DNA of 8,117 nucleotides, from positions 1-8,117 of the forward strand of contig FR887078.1 of the NCBI GenBank assembly GCA_000436735.1. Reading direction: 5' to 3'. This DNA comes from Firmicutes bacterium CAG:170. GTDB lineage: Bacteria; Bacillota; Clostridia; Oscillospirales; Oscillospiraceae. The position numbers and the translations under genes were made by a program. The notes under the pieces were generated by a model. That model saw only the letters and a list, made by a program, of their open reading frames with translations. It was not told the DNA's origin and searched no databases. This document shows, piece after piece, positions 1 to 4,196 of the stretch (its first letter is position 1; each line of letters begins with the position of its first letter).

Positions 1-5
1 GCCAT
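1..5 (-). CDS. Start codon of a gene running off the left edge
   Basis: Only the ATG (minus strand, 5 to 3) and two further bases are inside the window, so nothing can be said about the product. The start is credible because an AGGAGG box lies eight bases upstream and a promoter-like element lies just beyond it. Confidence 0.5.
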
Positions 6-13
6 GCCAATGA

Positions 14-43
14 CCTCCTGCGTTTTCTGAGATCATTGTAGCA
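14..43 (-). promoter_or_regulatory. RBS and extended -10 promoter for the gene leaving the window
   Basis: On the minus strand AGGAGG (14-19) is 8 nt from the ATG at 5. Further upstream TGC-TACAAT (35-43) fits an extended -10 element (TGN then TATAAT with one change). No good -35 is visible 17 bases upstream, which is normal for extended -10 promoters. The predicted 5' UTR is only about 25 nt. Confidence 0.55.
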
Positions 44-123
44 TTTTTAATATCCCATATTTCGGACTTTTACATCTATTTTTCGTTCAGCTGCCTGAAG
101 CCGATAAGCACATTACGTAATTA

Positions 124-144
124 CAGATGTCCTCTGGACACCTG
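124..144. other. Short hairpin
   Basis: A nine-base arm (124-132) faces a complementary arm (136-144) around a three-base loop, with one mismatch. It is followed by CTTTTG on the plus strand. It could be a weak terminator; nothing else supports a function. Confidence 0.3.
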
Positions 145-154
145 CTTTTGTCAT

Positions 155-225
155 GCGCAAAAAGGGCAGCTACCGCAAAAATAAGCTCTTTTGCTTACTT
201 GCGGTAGCTGCTTTGCCCTTTGCGC
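155..225. repeat. Long imperfect inverted repeat (71-nt hairpin)
   Basis: The outer arms at 155-178 and 199-225 share GCGCAAA and the 12-base block CAGCTACCGCAA, separated by an asymmetric internal loop. The inner part continues as ATAAGC facing GCTTAC around a six-base loop (187-192). On the minus strand a T-run follows the inner stem, so it could end minus-strand transcription coming from 276-872 before the promoter at 35-43. It could equally be a small non-autonomous element end. No flanking target duplication was recognised. Confidence 0.6.
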
Positions 226-275
226 AGGCTTAACTTAATGACATTGACTTGACAGGGGGCACTTCACTGGGCCTC

Positions 276-329
276 TCACGGTATTTTATGAATTCTTATG
301 AGTCCGTCTGCTGCTTCGCCGCCGGTCAT
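276..329 (-). CDS. Tiny ORF D in the ATGA chain (17 aa, doubtful)
   Basis: The ATG (329) overlaps the stop of the preceding frame as ATGA, and the frame ends at TGA 276-278. The 17-residue translation is MTGGEAADGLIRIHKIP. There is no family match and no independent RBS. It is listed only because it is the fourth link in a run of overlapping frames; it may well be chance. Confidence 0.15.
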   Translation of the reverse strand: MTGGEAADGLIRIHKIP

Positions 330-451
330 GCAGGCGGCAGGCAGGCCGCCTCCCTATCGTGTATATGATGCGGCGGTCTCCAACGTCCGGACAAAGCCAA
401 TGGGGTTCCTCGCGGTCGCCGGATGCTGCCCTCATACGGCTGTCTGTTCAT
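326..451 (-). CDS. Small basic ORF C in the ATGA chain (41 aa, doubtful)
   Basis: This Arg/Pro/His-rich 41-residue frame starts at an ATG that overlaps the previous stop as ATGA. The same frame is open upstream to an ATG at 532, which has no RBS. The product is not recognised. If it is real, translation would depend on coupling to the upstream frame. The start lies inside a stable hairpin (431-461), which could add coupling control. Confidence 0.25.
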   Translation of the reverse strand: MNRQPYEGSIRRPRGTPLALSGRWRPPHHIHDREAACLPPA

Positions 452-461
452 GCCGTGTGAG
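431..461. other. 10-bp hairpin spanning the B/C ORF junction
   Basis: Arms CTCATACGGC (431-440) and GCCGTGTGAG (452-461) pair along all ten positions (one G-U on the plus strand, an A-C mismatch on the minus strand) around an 11-nt loop. The loop contains the stop/start overlap of minus-strand ORFs B and C. No T-run follows on either strand. Confidence 0.5.
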
Positions 462-561
462 CGGCGTTCTTTCTCCGGAAGCGGGGGTTGTCGTGATAAA
501 TTTTTCGACGGGTCTCTATGCCGATCCAGCATTTAACAGCGTGTCCGTTTTCGCGCTTCAT
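448..561 (-). CDS. Small basic ORF B in the ATGA chain (37 aa, doubtful)
   Basis: It starts at ATG 561, overlapping the TGA that ends ORF A (558-560), and encodes 37 residues beginning MKRENGHAVKCWIG with many Arg/Lys. This is the most protein-like of the small frames, but it matches no family I know. No independent RBS is visible. Confidence 0.3.
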   Translation of the reverse strand: MKRENGHAVKCWIGIETRRKIYHDNPRFRRKNAAHTA

Positions 562-872
562 AGGCGTCTCAGGCGTGCCGTTTGCTGTTCTTTCGGGCTT
601 GGGGCGCTCAGACAGTCATGCTTCAGCTGTTCACTGTGTGCTGCATCGTCAGTCTCGCCTTGTGCTGTCGCTCTTGCTGTGGGCGCTGCTTGCTGTGCGG
701 ATACCGCTCACTGTGTGGATGCCGCTCACTGTGTGGGTGCTGCTTGCTGTGTGGTTGGCTTCACGTTCAGGCTGGCGCTGCTTATACTCTGCGGCAAGCT
801 CCGGGCCTTACCCTTGCCGGCTTCATGCGCCTGCTGGTTCGCGGTAAATGTGCGGTAATTTGGGGGTGCCAT
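558..872 (-). pseudogene. Gln/Ala/Thr-rich frame A broken by two TGA codons
   Basis: From ATG 872 a minus-strand frame begins MAPPNYRTFTANQQAHEAGK and runs for 104 codons to TGA 558, except for TGA codons at 726-728 and 708-710. Both lie at the same position of successive 18-bp repeats. Intact repeat units in this frame read TQQAAP-like; in the two central units a Gln or Arg codon has become TGA. The frame resumes cleanly on both sides, which suggests a coding past. TGA is clearly a stop elsewhere here (for example the gene ending at 5040), so recoding is unlikely. No convincing RBS precedes the ATG. The product is unknown. Confidence 0.35.
670..759. repeat. 18-bp imperfect tandem repeats, four to five units
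   Basis: Four consecutive 18-mers lie at 688-705, 706-723, 724-741 and 742-759. The central pair share GCTCACTGTGTGG and the outer pair share GCTTGCTGTG. A shifted, degenerate fifth unit is at 670-687, and a related piece (TTCACTGTGTGCTGCATC) is near 627-644. The period is a multiple of three, so every frame yields hexapeptide repeats, which explains the misleading long open frames. There are no spacers, so this is not a CRISPR array. Confidence 0.8.
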
Positions 873-967
873 AAACGACACAATTTTATTTGCAGCCACT
901 ATTCCTTGAAGCCCGGGCTTTTGTATATTGGCTGGCCGTTCCGCTCGACCTTCAAGATGGAAAGCGG

Positions 968-1318
968 CTACGGCAGCACTCCCGGATTGAACTTATACAC
1001 GCTGAACGACGTATCCAGCGCCTGTCTCAGCTTCGTGATCGCCGTCAGCCGCTCTTTGATGGCTTCCCAATTTTCACTCTTTGCTATATGCGCCTGCGTG
1101 ATTCGCCCGGTCAGCGCCGCATCGACGGCCTTTGCGTGCGAGAACCGAAACGGTAAAACAATATCGTTCATGTACTGAAAGCCTGCCAGATGGCAGAACT
1201 CGCTGACCTCAAATTTTAACGTGATTGTGTGTAAAACACCGCGTTTTCCATAGGTGATCCGGTATGTAAAGGCGGTTAGCTCCTGCCACGCGGACGCAGC
1301 TTCATACAACAAATCCAT
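968..1318 (-). CDS. PBECR4-like phage nuclease-fold protein, C-terminally truncated
   Basis: The 116-residue product resembles, from memory, proteins annotated as PBECR4 (phage Barnase-EndoU-ColicinE5/D-RelE-like nuclease 4). Residues 15-50 hold an ITYGKR...TITLKF strand pair followed by the hallmark FCHLAGFQYMNDI. Residues 70-100 are a GRITQAHIAKS...ERL helix, and the end reads SVYKFNPGVLP. Full-length members continue for roughly 60 further residues, so the C-terminal strands are missing. After the TAG (968-970) the same frame continues for 22 protein-like codons (PLSILKVERNGQPIYKSPGF...) to TAG 899-901, which suggests an internal deletion. The start at 1318 is supported by AAGAGAG nine bases upstream. 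The gene lies directly behind a leader with an intrinsic terminator, so its expression should be conditional. Activity is uncertain because of the truncation, and the family call is not verified. Confidence 0.6.
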   Translation of the reverse strand: MDLLYEAASAWQELTAFTYRITYGKRGVLHTITLKFEVSEFCHLAGFQYMNDIVLPFRFSHAKAVDAALTGRITQAHIAKSENWEAIKERLTAITKLRQALDTSFSVYKFNPGVLP

Positions 1319-1337
1319 CGCATATGTCTCTCTTTAC

Positions 1338-1371
1338 AAAAAAAGGAGGCCTCGCGCGGACGCAAAGCCTC
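1338..1371 (-). terminator. Intrinsic terminator in the leader of the PBECR4-like gene
   Basis: On the minus strand an 11-bp stem (arms 1361-1371 and 1346-1356, two G-U pairs) closes a UCCG tetraloop (1357-1360) and is followed by C and seven Ts (1338-1344). It lies between the promoter at 1512-1540 and the gene starting at 1318, with only about 20 nt from the T-run to the ATG. It therefore acts as an attenuator rather than an end-of-operon terminator for that promoter. It would also stop read-through from the Fic gene. Confidence 0.85.
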
Positions 1372-1374
1372 AAA

Positions 1375-1422
1375 TCAAGTGTCTTCTTTCGGCAAGTGCC
1401 TATTCGGGTTGAGGTAACACAT
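1375..1422 (-). CDS. Putative leader peptide of the attenuator (15 aa)
   Basis: ATG 1422 to TGA 1375-1377 encodes MCYLNPNRHLPKEDT. GAGGG stands just before it, but only two bases from the ATG, so initiation may be weak. The stop lies four bases before the terminator stem (1371), and the coding part covers both arms used in the alternative hairpins. This is the geometry of leader peptides in ribosome-mediated attenuation. An overlapping GTG-initiated mini-ORF (GTG, then LPQPE, stop at 1400-1402) is an alternative. Confidence 0.5.
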   Translation of the reverse strand: MCYLNPNRHLPKEDT

Positions 1423-1511
1423 AACCCTCGGTCAGACTCCACGGAAAACTGCTTCCCGAAACAGCCACCGCTTCGACGTCACGGCAGACAAACTCGTTGC
1501 TGCCTACTTGA

Positions 1512-1540
1512 AGTATATGCAGTTTTCGCCGTTTTGTCAA
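1512..1540 (-). promoter_or_regulatory. Strong sigma-A promoter for the attenuator leader
   Basis: On the minus strand TTGACA (1535-1540) and TATACT (1512-1517) are separated by exactly 17 bases. The -35 is perfect and the -10 has five of six consensus bases. Transcription should start near 1505 and run leftward into the leader and terminator. Confidence 0.8.
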
Positions 1541-1673
1541 TGCAATTTCGTTAATTCTTTAAACTCTCGAAACGTCTCTCAGCGTCTGATTGGTGTCTGT
1601 CAGCGCTTTTCGTTGTCCCGCTCCATCGTCTCCGAGATGGTGCAGTTGACAAATCCGTTTGTGTATCTCGATC
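1541..1673 (-). other. Intergenic remnant after the Fic gene
   Basis: About 130 nt separate the Fic stop from the next promoter. Minus-strand frames here are open but short: one reads TNGFVNCTISETMERDNEK, another reads ALTDTNQTLRDVSRV, and a one-base shift joins them. This looks like the frameshifted tail of an unrelated gene, but I cannot name it. No start codon with an RBS is present and no terminator directly follows the Fic gene. Confidence 0.35.
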
Positions 1674-2336
1674 TTATAATTCCAAGCCCTGTATTGCGTT
1701 CTCATACAGAAATGCTTTCAGCGGCTCGGCCTCGGCGGTGTTGTAGTAGTTCAGCAGCGCTTCGTTGAACTGCTCCATGTTTTGATCGCGAATGGTCAGA
1801 ACGCCCGCCCCGGCTTGGAGCAGGATCTTGTTTGCCAGCGTCAGACTGGTGCGCTTGTTGCCATCCCAGAAGAGCTGCCCGCGCGTACCCCAGCAAAAGG
1901 TCGTCAACGCCTTTTCTGTAGCCGAGGTATCGGCGGCAAGGATCGCGGCCAGCTCTGCCCGGACAGCTGCTTCCTGCGGCACAGGCGGCGCGTAGTCCGT
2001 GCCGGAAATGGCCACGCTGCCGGTGCGCAGTTTGCCCCATTCCAGCGCTTCGTTGCGGGCAATGAACTCGTTCAGCTTGCAGAGATATTCCAGCGTGACC
2101 GGCTCGTTGATCGAACCCATCAGAAAGCGCCATGCGTCGCGCATATTCAAAATTGCCTGGATATCGTCGAGCTGCACACCGGGAACGTTGACGCCCTCCA
2201 GAATGGTCTTGGTCTGCGGGAAGGTCACGGCGCGGTTTTCCATCTTCATGCCGCAGTAGACGTTTTCATCCCACTTCTTCTTTGCAAGGAAGCGGCTCTG
2301 CTCCGGCGTCAGGTGGTATCGGTCAGCGTAGGTCAT
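1674..2336 (-). CDS. Fic/Doc-family protein with Gln in place of the catalytic His
   Basis: The 220-residue protein carries the Fic core. RTGSVAISGTDY and a PPVPQ stretch (104-120) match the strand/flap region, and the motif at 154-162 reads Q-L-F-W-D-G-N-K-R. Classical Fic enzymes use HxFx(D/E)GN(G/K)R to transfer AMP or related groups to target hydroxyls. Here the general-base His is Gln (154), while Phe, Asp, Gly, Asn and Arg are kept. From memory, a clostridial subgroup shares this QxFWDGNKR form, so it may be a natural variant rather than damage. Residues 44-48 (TILEG), before the core, resemble a degenerate (S/T)xxxE(G/N) inhibitory helix. The ATG overlaps the stop of the HTH gene as ATGA, indicating translational coupling. 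Plausible roles are a toxin-like modifier held by its HTH partner, or a non-AMPylating Fic; neither is shown here. Confidence 0.85.
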   Translation of the reverse strand: MTYADRYHLTPEQSRFLAKKKWDENVYCGMKMENRAVTFPQTKTILEGVNVPGVQLDDIQAILNMRDAWRFLMGSINEPVTLEYLCKLNEFIARNEALEWGKLRTGSVAISGTDYAPPVPQEAAVRAELAAILAADTSATEKALTTFCWGTRGQLFWDGNKRTSLTLANKILLQAGAGVLTIRDQNMEQFNEALLNYYNTAEAEPLKAFLYENAIQGLEL

Positions 2337-2557
2337 TCTGCTTCACCGCCCTTTTCTTCCGTATACTCCAGTATGTCTCCCGGCTGGCATTGCAGCAGCT
2401 TGCAGATCGTCGCAATGTTCATCCATGAAACAAGTTCTCCGTGGCGGAGCTGCTGGAGTGTCGCTTGCCCCATAAGTTTTTCGTTGCGAATCCGTGTCGA
2501 GCTATACCCTGCCGCTTTCAGCGCCGCAAGAATGTCAATCTTGTAACCTACCGGCAT
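2333..2557 (-). CDS. Small XRE/HTH_26-type DNA-binding regulator (antitoxin-like)
   Basis: The 74-residue protein, beginning MPVGYKIDILAALKAAG, has the layout of a Cro/CI-type five-helix domain: KLMGQATLQQLRHGELVSWMNIATICKLLQCQPGDILEY spans the recognition helix and the conserved C-P-G-D-I-L-x-Y ending (about residues 26-65). I chose the start at 2557 because AGGAGG lies exactly eight bases upstream (2566-2571). An in-frame ATG at 2614 has no RBS, would lie only a few bases downstream of the predicted transcription start and adds 19 unlike residues. Its stop overlaps the Fic start. It probably represses its own promoter (2622-2650) and perhaps the divergent one via the inverted repeat at 2671-2722, in the manner of antitoxin autoregulators; this is inference. 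Confidence 0.85.
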   Translation of the reverse strand: MPVGYKIDILAALKAAGYSSTRIRNEKLMGQATLQQLRHGELVSWMNIATICKLLQCQPGDILEYTEEKGGEAE

Positions 2558-2621
2558 ATTCTGCGCCTCCTTTTGAAAATCACTCAGGCAATCTGGCATT
2601 GACTTTTTTCTCATTTTTTAT

Positions 2622-2650
2622 ATTATAGCGCAAGAAAGCACATGTATCAA
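2622..2650 (-). promoter_or_regulatory. Promoter of the HTH-Fic operon
   Basis: On the minus strand TTGATA (2645-2650) and a perfect TATAAT (2622-2627) are 17 bases apart. The leader to the HTH ATG is about 58 nt and contains the AGGAGG box. A gapped GCAC...GTGC inverted repeat (2638-2654) overlaps the -35, echoing the half-sites of the larger operator next to it. Confidence 0.8.
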
Positions 2651-2670
2651 GTGCAAAATTTCGCAGAAAT

Positions 2671-2722
2671 AGCACCTAAAATATGTGCAATTCATCGATA
2701 GACAGCACATAATTTAGGTGCT
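2671..2722. promoter_or_regulatory. 18-bp inverted repeat operator between divergent promoters
   Basis: The left arm 2671-2688 (AGCACCTAAAATATGTGC) is the reverse complement of the right arm 2705-2722 with one mismatch, around a 16-nt spacer. Each arm holds two GCACNTA-like half-sites in opposite orientation. The right arm almost exactly fills the -35/-10 spacer of the plus-strand promoter, so a bound protein would block it. The most likely ligand is the HTH protein encoded at 2333-2557, or a regulator of the mobile element. Confidence 0.75.
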
Positions 2723-2727
2723 ATAAT
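2699..2727 (+). promoter_or_regulatory. Divergent promoter for the plus-strand accessory genes
   Basis: TAGACA (2699-2704) and a perfect TATAAT (2722-2727) are 17 bases apart. The spacer (2705-2721) is the right arm of the inverted repeat. Transcription should start near 2734 and run into the gene at 2983. Confidence 0.75.
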
Positions 2728-2733
2728 TAAGAC

Positions 2734-2982
2734 AGTCAAGGGGAACAAACGAAAACAGTTCAGACACCGGCAGAAGATGGGTAAAGAACATCTATAAGAG
2801 TTGGGAAGGAACAGCAAAGTGCAGCAAGGCTCACGAGATCAGTTGAAAGCCCCCAGCCGCCGGAGTTCCCCGGAATAAAGAAAAGCGCTCCCGGAGGCCG
2901 TAGGAAGCAAGCCGGAAGCGCAGCCGAAAAGGGCTGCTTGCAGTATAGCACAGCCCGCCGAAAAAGGAAAGGGGCTTTACCA
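2734..2982 (+). other. Long structured 5' leader without a supported gene
   Basis: About 250 nt separate the predicted start site from the first gene. The leader is purine-rich. It holds a stem at 2885-2894 with 2912-2921 (nine of ten pairs) and a CAGCC/GGCTG hairpin (2921-2925 with 2932-2936). A mini-ORF of six codons begins at the ATG near 2777. The frame of the downstream gene is open for some distance upstream, but no start there has an RBS. A small RNA or leader control is possible; there is no terminator-like T-run. Confidence 0.4.
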
Positions 2983-3258
2983 ATGAGCAACACAGAAATT
3001 CAGAGCAAGGTCAACGAGCTTCGTGAGCTGCGCCGCATGGCCGGCGAACTCACCGCTGAGAGCGAAAGCATTCAGGACGCGATCAAGGCGCACATGACCG
3101 CCATCGACGCCGACATGCTGACGGGTGCGGATTACAAGATCACGTGGAAGAGCGTGACCAGCTGCCGCTTTGACAGCACGGCGTTCAAGAAGGCGATGCC
3201 CGAACTGGCCGAGCGCTTCACCAAGTCCGCCACAAGCCGCCGCTTTATTGTGGCGTAA
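2983..3258 (+). CDS. Gp157-like small phage/ICE protein
   Basis: The 91-residue product starts MSNTEIQSKVNELRELRRM and has two visible parts. Residues 1-43 form a charged amphipathic helix or coiled coil ending in KAHM. Residues 44-91 are a compact domain with YKITWKSVTSCRFDSTAFKKAMPE and a terminal SRRFIVA. This pattern recurs, from memory, in small proteins of clostridial prophages and conjugative elements, where it resembles Siphovirus Gp157-type proteins near replication/recombination genes; the molecular role is not established. The start at 2983 is preferred because AGGGG lies eight bases upstream, whereas the in-frame ATG at 2938 lacks an RBS. It is the first gene behind the operator-controlled promoter. 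Confidence 0.7.
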   Translation: MSNTEIQSKVNELRELRRMAGELTAESESIQDAIKAHMTAIDADMLTGADYKITWKSVTSCRFDSTAFKKAMPELAERFTKSATSRRFIVA

Positions 3259-3267
3259 GAGAGGACA

Positions 3268-3302
3268 GCGGACGGGACTTCCCGCCCGCACCTCAGACGG
3301 GC
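3268..3302 (+). other. Overlapping alternative hairpins downstream of the Gp157-like gene
   Basis: GCGGACGGG (3268-3276) pairs with CCCGCCCGC (3281-3289) with one mismatch. Alternatively, part of the right arm (3284-3288) pairs with CGGGC (3298-3302). No T-run follows, so it is not a standard terminator. It may slow transcription or affect translation of the frame at 3327. Confidence 0.35.
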
Positions 3303-3326
3303 TTGTTAGCCGGAAAGAAATCGAAT

Positions 3327-3419
3327 ATGGAAAGGATCATAACCGCCGCCGGTGTGAGCGCTGCGTGGCGCAGCATGAGCGGTGAGGAACAATATACCGT
3401 CTTGCAGAAAATGGCGTAG
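3327..3419 (+). pseudogene. N-terminal frame cut by an amber codon upstream of the antirepressor-like gene
   Basis: ATG 3327, nine bases after GGAAAG, encodes 30 protein-like residues (MERIITAAGVSAAWRSMSGE...) before TAG 3417-3419. The reading frame is the same as that of the gene at 3480 and stays open between the two, so one substitution (for example from CAG or GAG) would give a single gene of about 196 residues. It could instead be an independent 30-residue ORF. I favour a broken or re-started gene. Confidence 0.45.
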
Positions 3420-3479
3420 ACGGTCCACAGAGGCGGCAGCAAGCGCGGCGCGGAGTGGATACAGACGCAGGACGACGCC

Positions 3480-3917
3480 ATGACCGTCGCCGCCGAGGCG
3501 TGGCTCCGAATGCGGAAGCAGGCAGACGCGGCGCAGATGGAGATCATGCTCCGCATGGAAAGCTGCAAAATTCAGAAAGCAAAGCTGCTGCGTGAGATGG
3601 CGCAGCAATATCAGGGCGGACCATTTGAACAAACGCTGAATGCCTGCGCCGCACAGATCATTTGCGGCGGTGAGGTCATTCCGCTGCCGAAGTCCCCCTA
3701 TGTTCTGCACACGGCGGGAGAAATCGGCAATGCGCTCGGGATCACAGCGAATCATGTCGGGCGGATCGCAAACCAATACGGCCTGAAAAATTCTGAATAT
3801 GGCGAATTGGTGTTGGATGTCGCAGCACATTCTGCAAAAACGGTGAGAACGTTCCGATATTATGAATCTGTCATTCCGATCATAAAGGACAAGCTGCGAG
3901 AAGAAGGCAGGCTTTAA
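3480..3917 (+). CDS. Phage antirepressor-like (KilAC-type) DNA-binding protein
   Basis: The product has 145 residues. Residues 1-45 are helical and charged (coiled-coil-like). Residues about 76-145 carry VLHTAGEIGNALGITANHVGR, then NQYGLKNSEYGE, then TFRYYESVIPIIKDKL. This resembles the C-terminal helix-turn-helix of phage antirepressor (KilAC/Ant) proteins, which read TxxEIGxxLGxxxNxVGRxAxxxGLK. Such proteins bind DNA or repressors during phage or ICE induction. AGGA lies seven bases before the ATG, but the true N-terminus may be at 3327 if the amber codon is suppressed or recent. Its location downstream of the operator-controlled promoter suits a regulator of the element. The family assignment is by pattern memory only. 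Confidence 0.5.
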   Translation: MTVAAEAWLRMRKQADAAQMEIMLRMESCKIQKAKLLREMAQQYQGGPFEQTLNACAAQIICGGEVIPLPKSPYVLHTAGEIGNALGITANHVGRIANQYGLKNSEYGELVLDVAAHSAKTVRTFRYYESVIPIIKDKLREEGRL

Positions 3918-3958
3918 GGAGAGAATGGCAAAAGCGAAAATTTGTTCGTCGTTTGCTG

Positions 3959-3987
3959 TTTACTTTTTCGCTGTTTTGTGCTAAAAT
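3959..3987 (+). promoter_or_regulatory. Promoter of the second attenuator-like leader
   Basis: TTTACT (3959-3964) and TAAAAT (3982-3987) are 17 bases apart, and TGC immediately before the -10 makes it an extended -10 promoter. The start site would be near 3994. Confidence 0.6.
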
Positions 3988-4013
3988 AAGCATGAAGGTG
4001 AAAAGCCTTTCAA

Positions 4014-4068
4014 GCCTTTGTGTTCCCTTGACGGGTCCCTGTGCCGGACCAAAAGGGCGGGCAGAGGC
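4014..4068 (+). ncRNA. Three-tier stem-loop in the second leader RNA
   Basis: Nested pairings form one long arm: GCCTTTG (4014-4020) with CAGAGGC (4062-4068), CCCTT (4025-4029) with AAGGG (4053-4057), and GGTCC (4034-4038) with GGACC (4046-4050). The internal loops are small and the apical loop has 7 nt. Just after it, GCCAGTC (4067-4073) is complementary to GACTGGC (4151-4157), so the terminator hairpin can be enclosed by a further 7-bp stem. The arrangement suggests a regulatory RNA; the class is unknown. Confidence 0.55.
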
Positions 4069-4091
4069 CAGTCAACAAATATCGCAATACG

Positions 4092-4142
4092 CGCTGTTTC
4101 GGTGCTTTCCTTTATGGGGATGGTATCGGAGCAGCGTTTTTT
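4092..4142 (+). terminator. Intrinsic terminator inside the leader of the gene at 4197
   Basis: A 19-position stem (4092-4110 with 4118-4136) has one mismatch and several G-U pairs, closed by a 7-nt loop and followed by six Ts (4137-4142). It lies between the promoter at 3959-3987 and the RBS at 4184-4189, so the downstream genes need read-through. The many G-U pairs mean the same structure would not form on the minus strand, which fixes the direction. Confidence 0.75.
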
Positions 4143-4196
4143 GCTTTGCTGACTGGCTGAATCTCGCAAACATTTTATACGACGGGAGGAATGTCT

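Larger units (their letters stand above)
226..880. other. Gene-poor region with repeats and small ATGA-linked minus ORFs
   Basis: No frame on the plus strand looks like a protein. The long open plus frames here are Cys/Ala/Leu-rich low-complexity translations, lack an RBS, and overlap each other. On the minus strand there is a chain of short frames joined by ATGA overlaps (listed separately), plus 18-bp tandem repeats and a 10-bp hairpin. I read the region as a decayed or atypical accessory stretch. Confidence 0.5.
1338..1505 (-). ncRNA. Structured attenuator leader RNA upstream of the PBECR4-like gene
   Basis: The predicted transcript from about 1505 to 1338 starts with a GGCAG/CTGCC hairpin (1500-1504 with 1483-1487). 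Next, GGGTT (1423-1427) can pair with AACCC (1406-1410). Alternatively CCTCAA (1409-1414) can pair with TTGAGG (1368-1373), which takes the base of the terminator stem. The two pairings share bases 1409-1410 and so exclude each other: the first permits termination, the second prevents it. Whether the signal is ribosome stalling, a ligand or a protein cannot be told from sequence. Confidence 0.55.

Noticed and set aside
249..254. TTGACA resembling a -35 box
   Set aside because: No -10 element lies at 16-18 bases; the nearest TATTTT is far too distant, and no gene follows.
670..759. CRISPR array
   Set aside because: The 18-bp units are directly adjacent without spacers and vary in sequence.
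298..1178. Long open frames on the plus strand (starting at 298, 518 and 582)
   Set aside because: They are Cys/Ala/Leu-rich translations of the 18-bp repeats, overlap each other, lack an RBS, and the last runs antisense into the PBECR4-like gene.
1324..1554. Plus-strand frame of 76 codons over the attenuator
   Set aside because: It is antisense to the promoter, leader peptide and terminator. I think similar spurious proteins have been annotated elsewhere, which would reflect conservation of the leader; this is unverified memory.
1782..2546. 254-codon plus-strand frame opposite the Fic and HTH genes
   Set aside because: It is antisense to two well-supported genes, has no RBS and no family-like motifs.
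3925..3984. 19-codon ORF after AAGGAG near 3917
   Set aside because: The box is only three bases from its ATG and the frame overlaps the promoter at 3959-3987; no supporting evidence.
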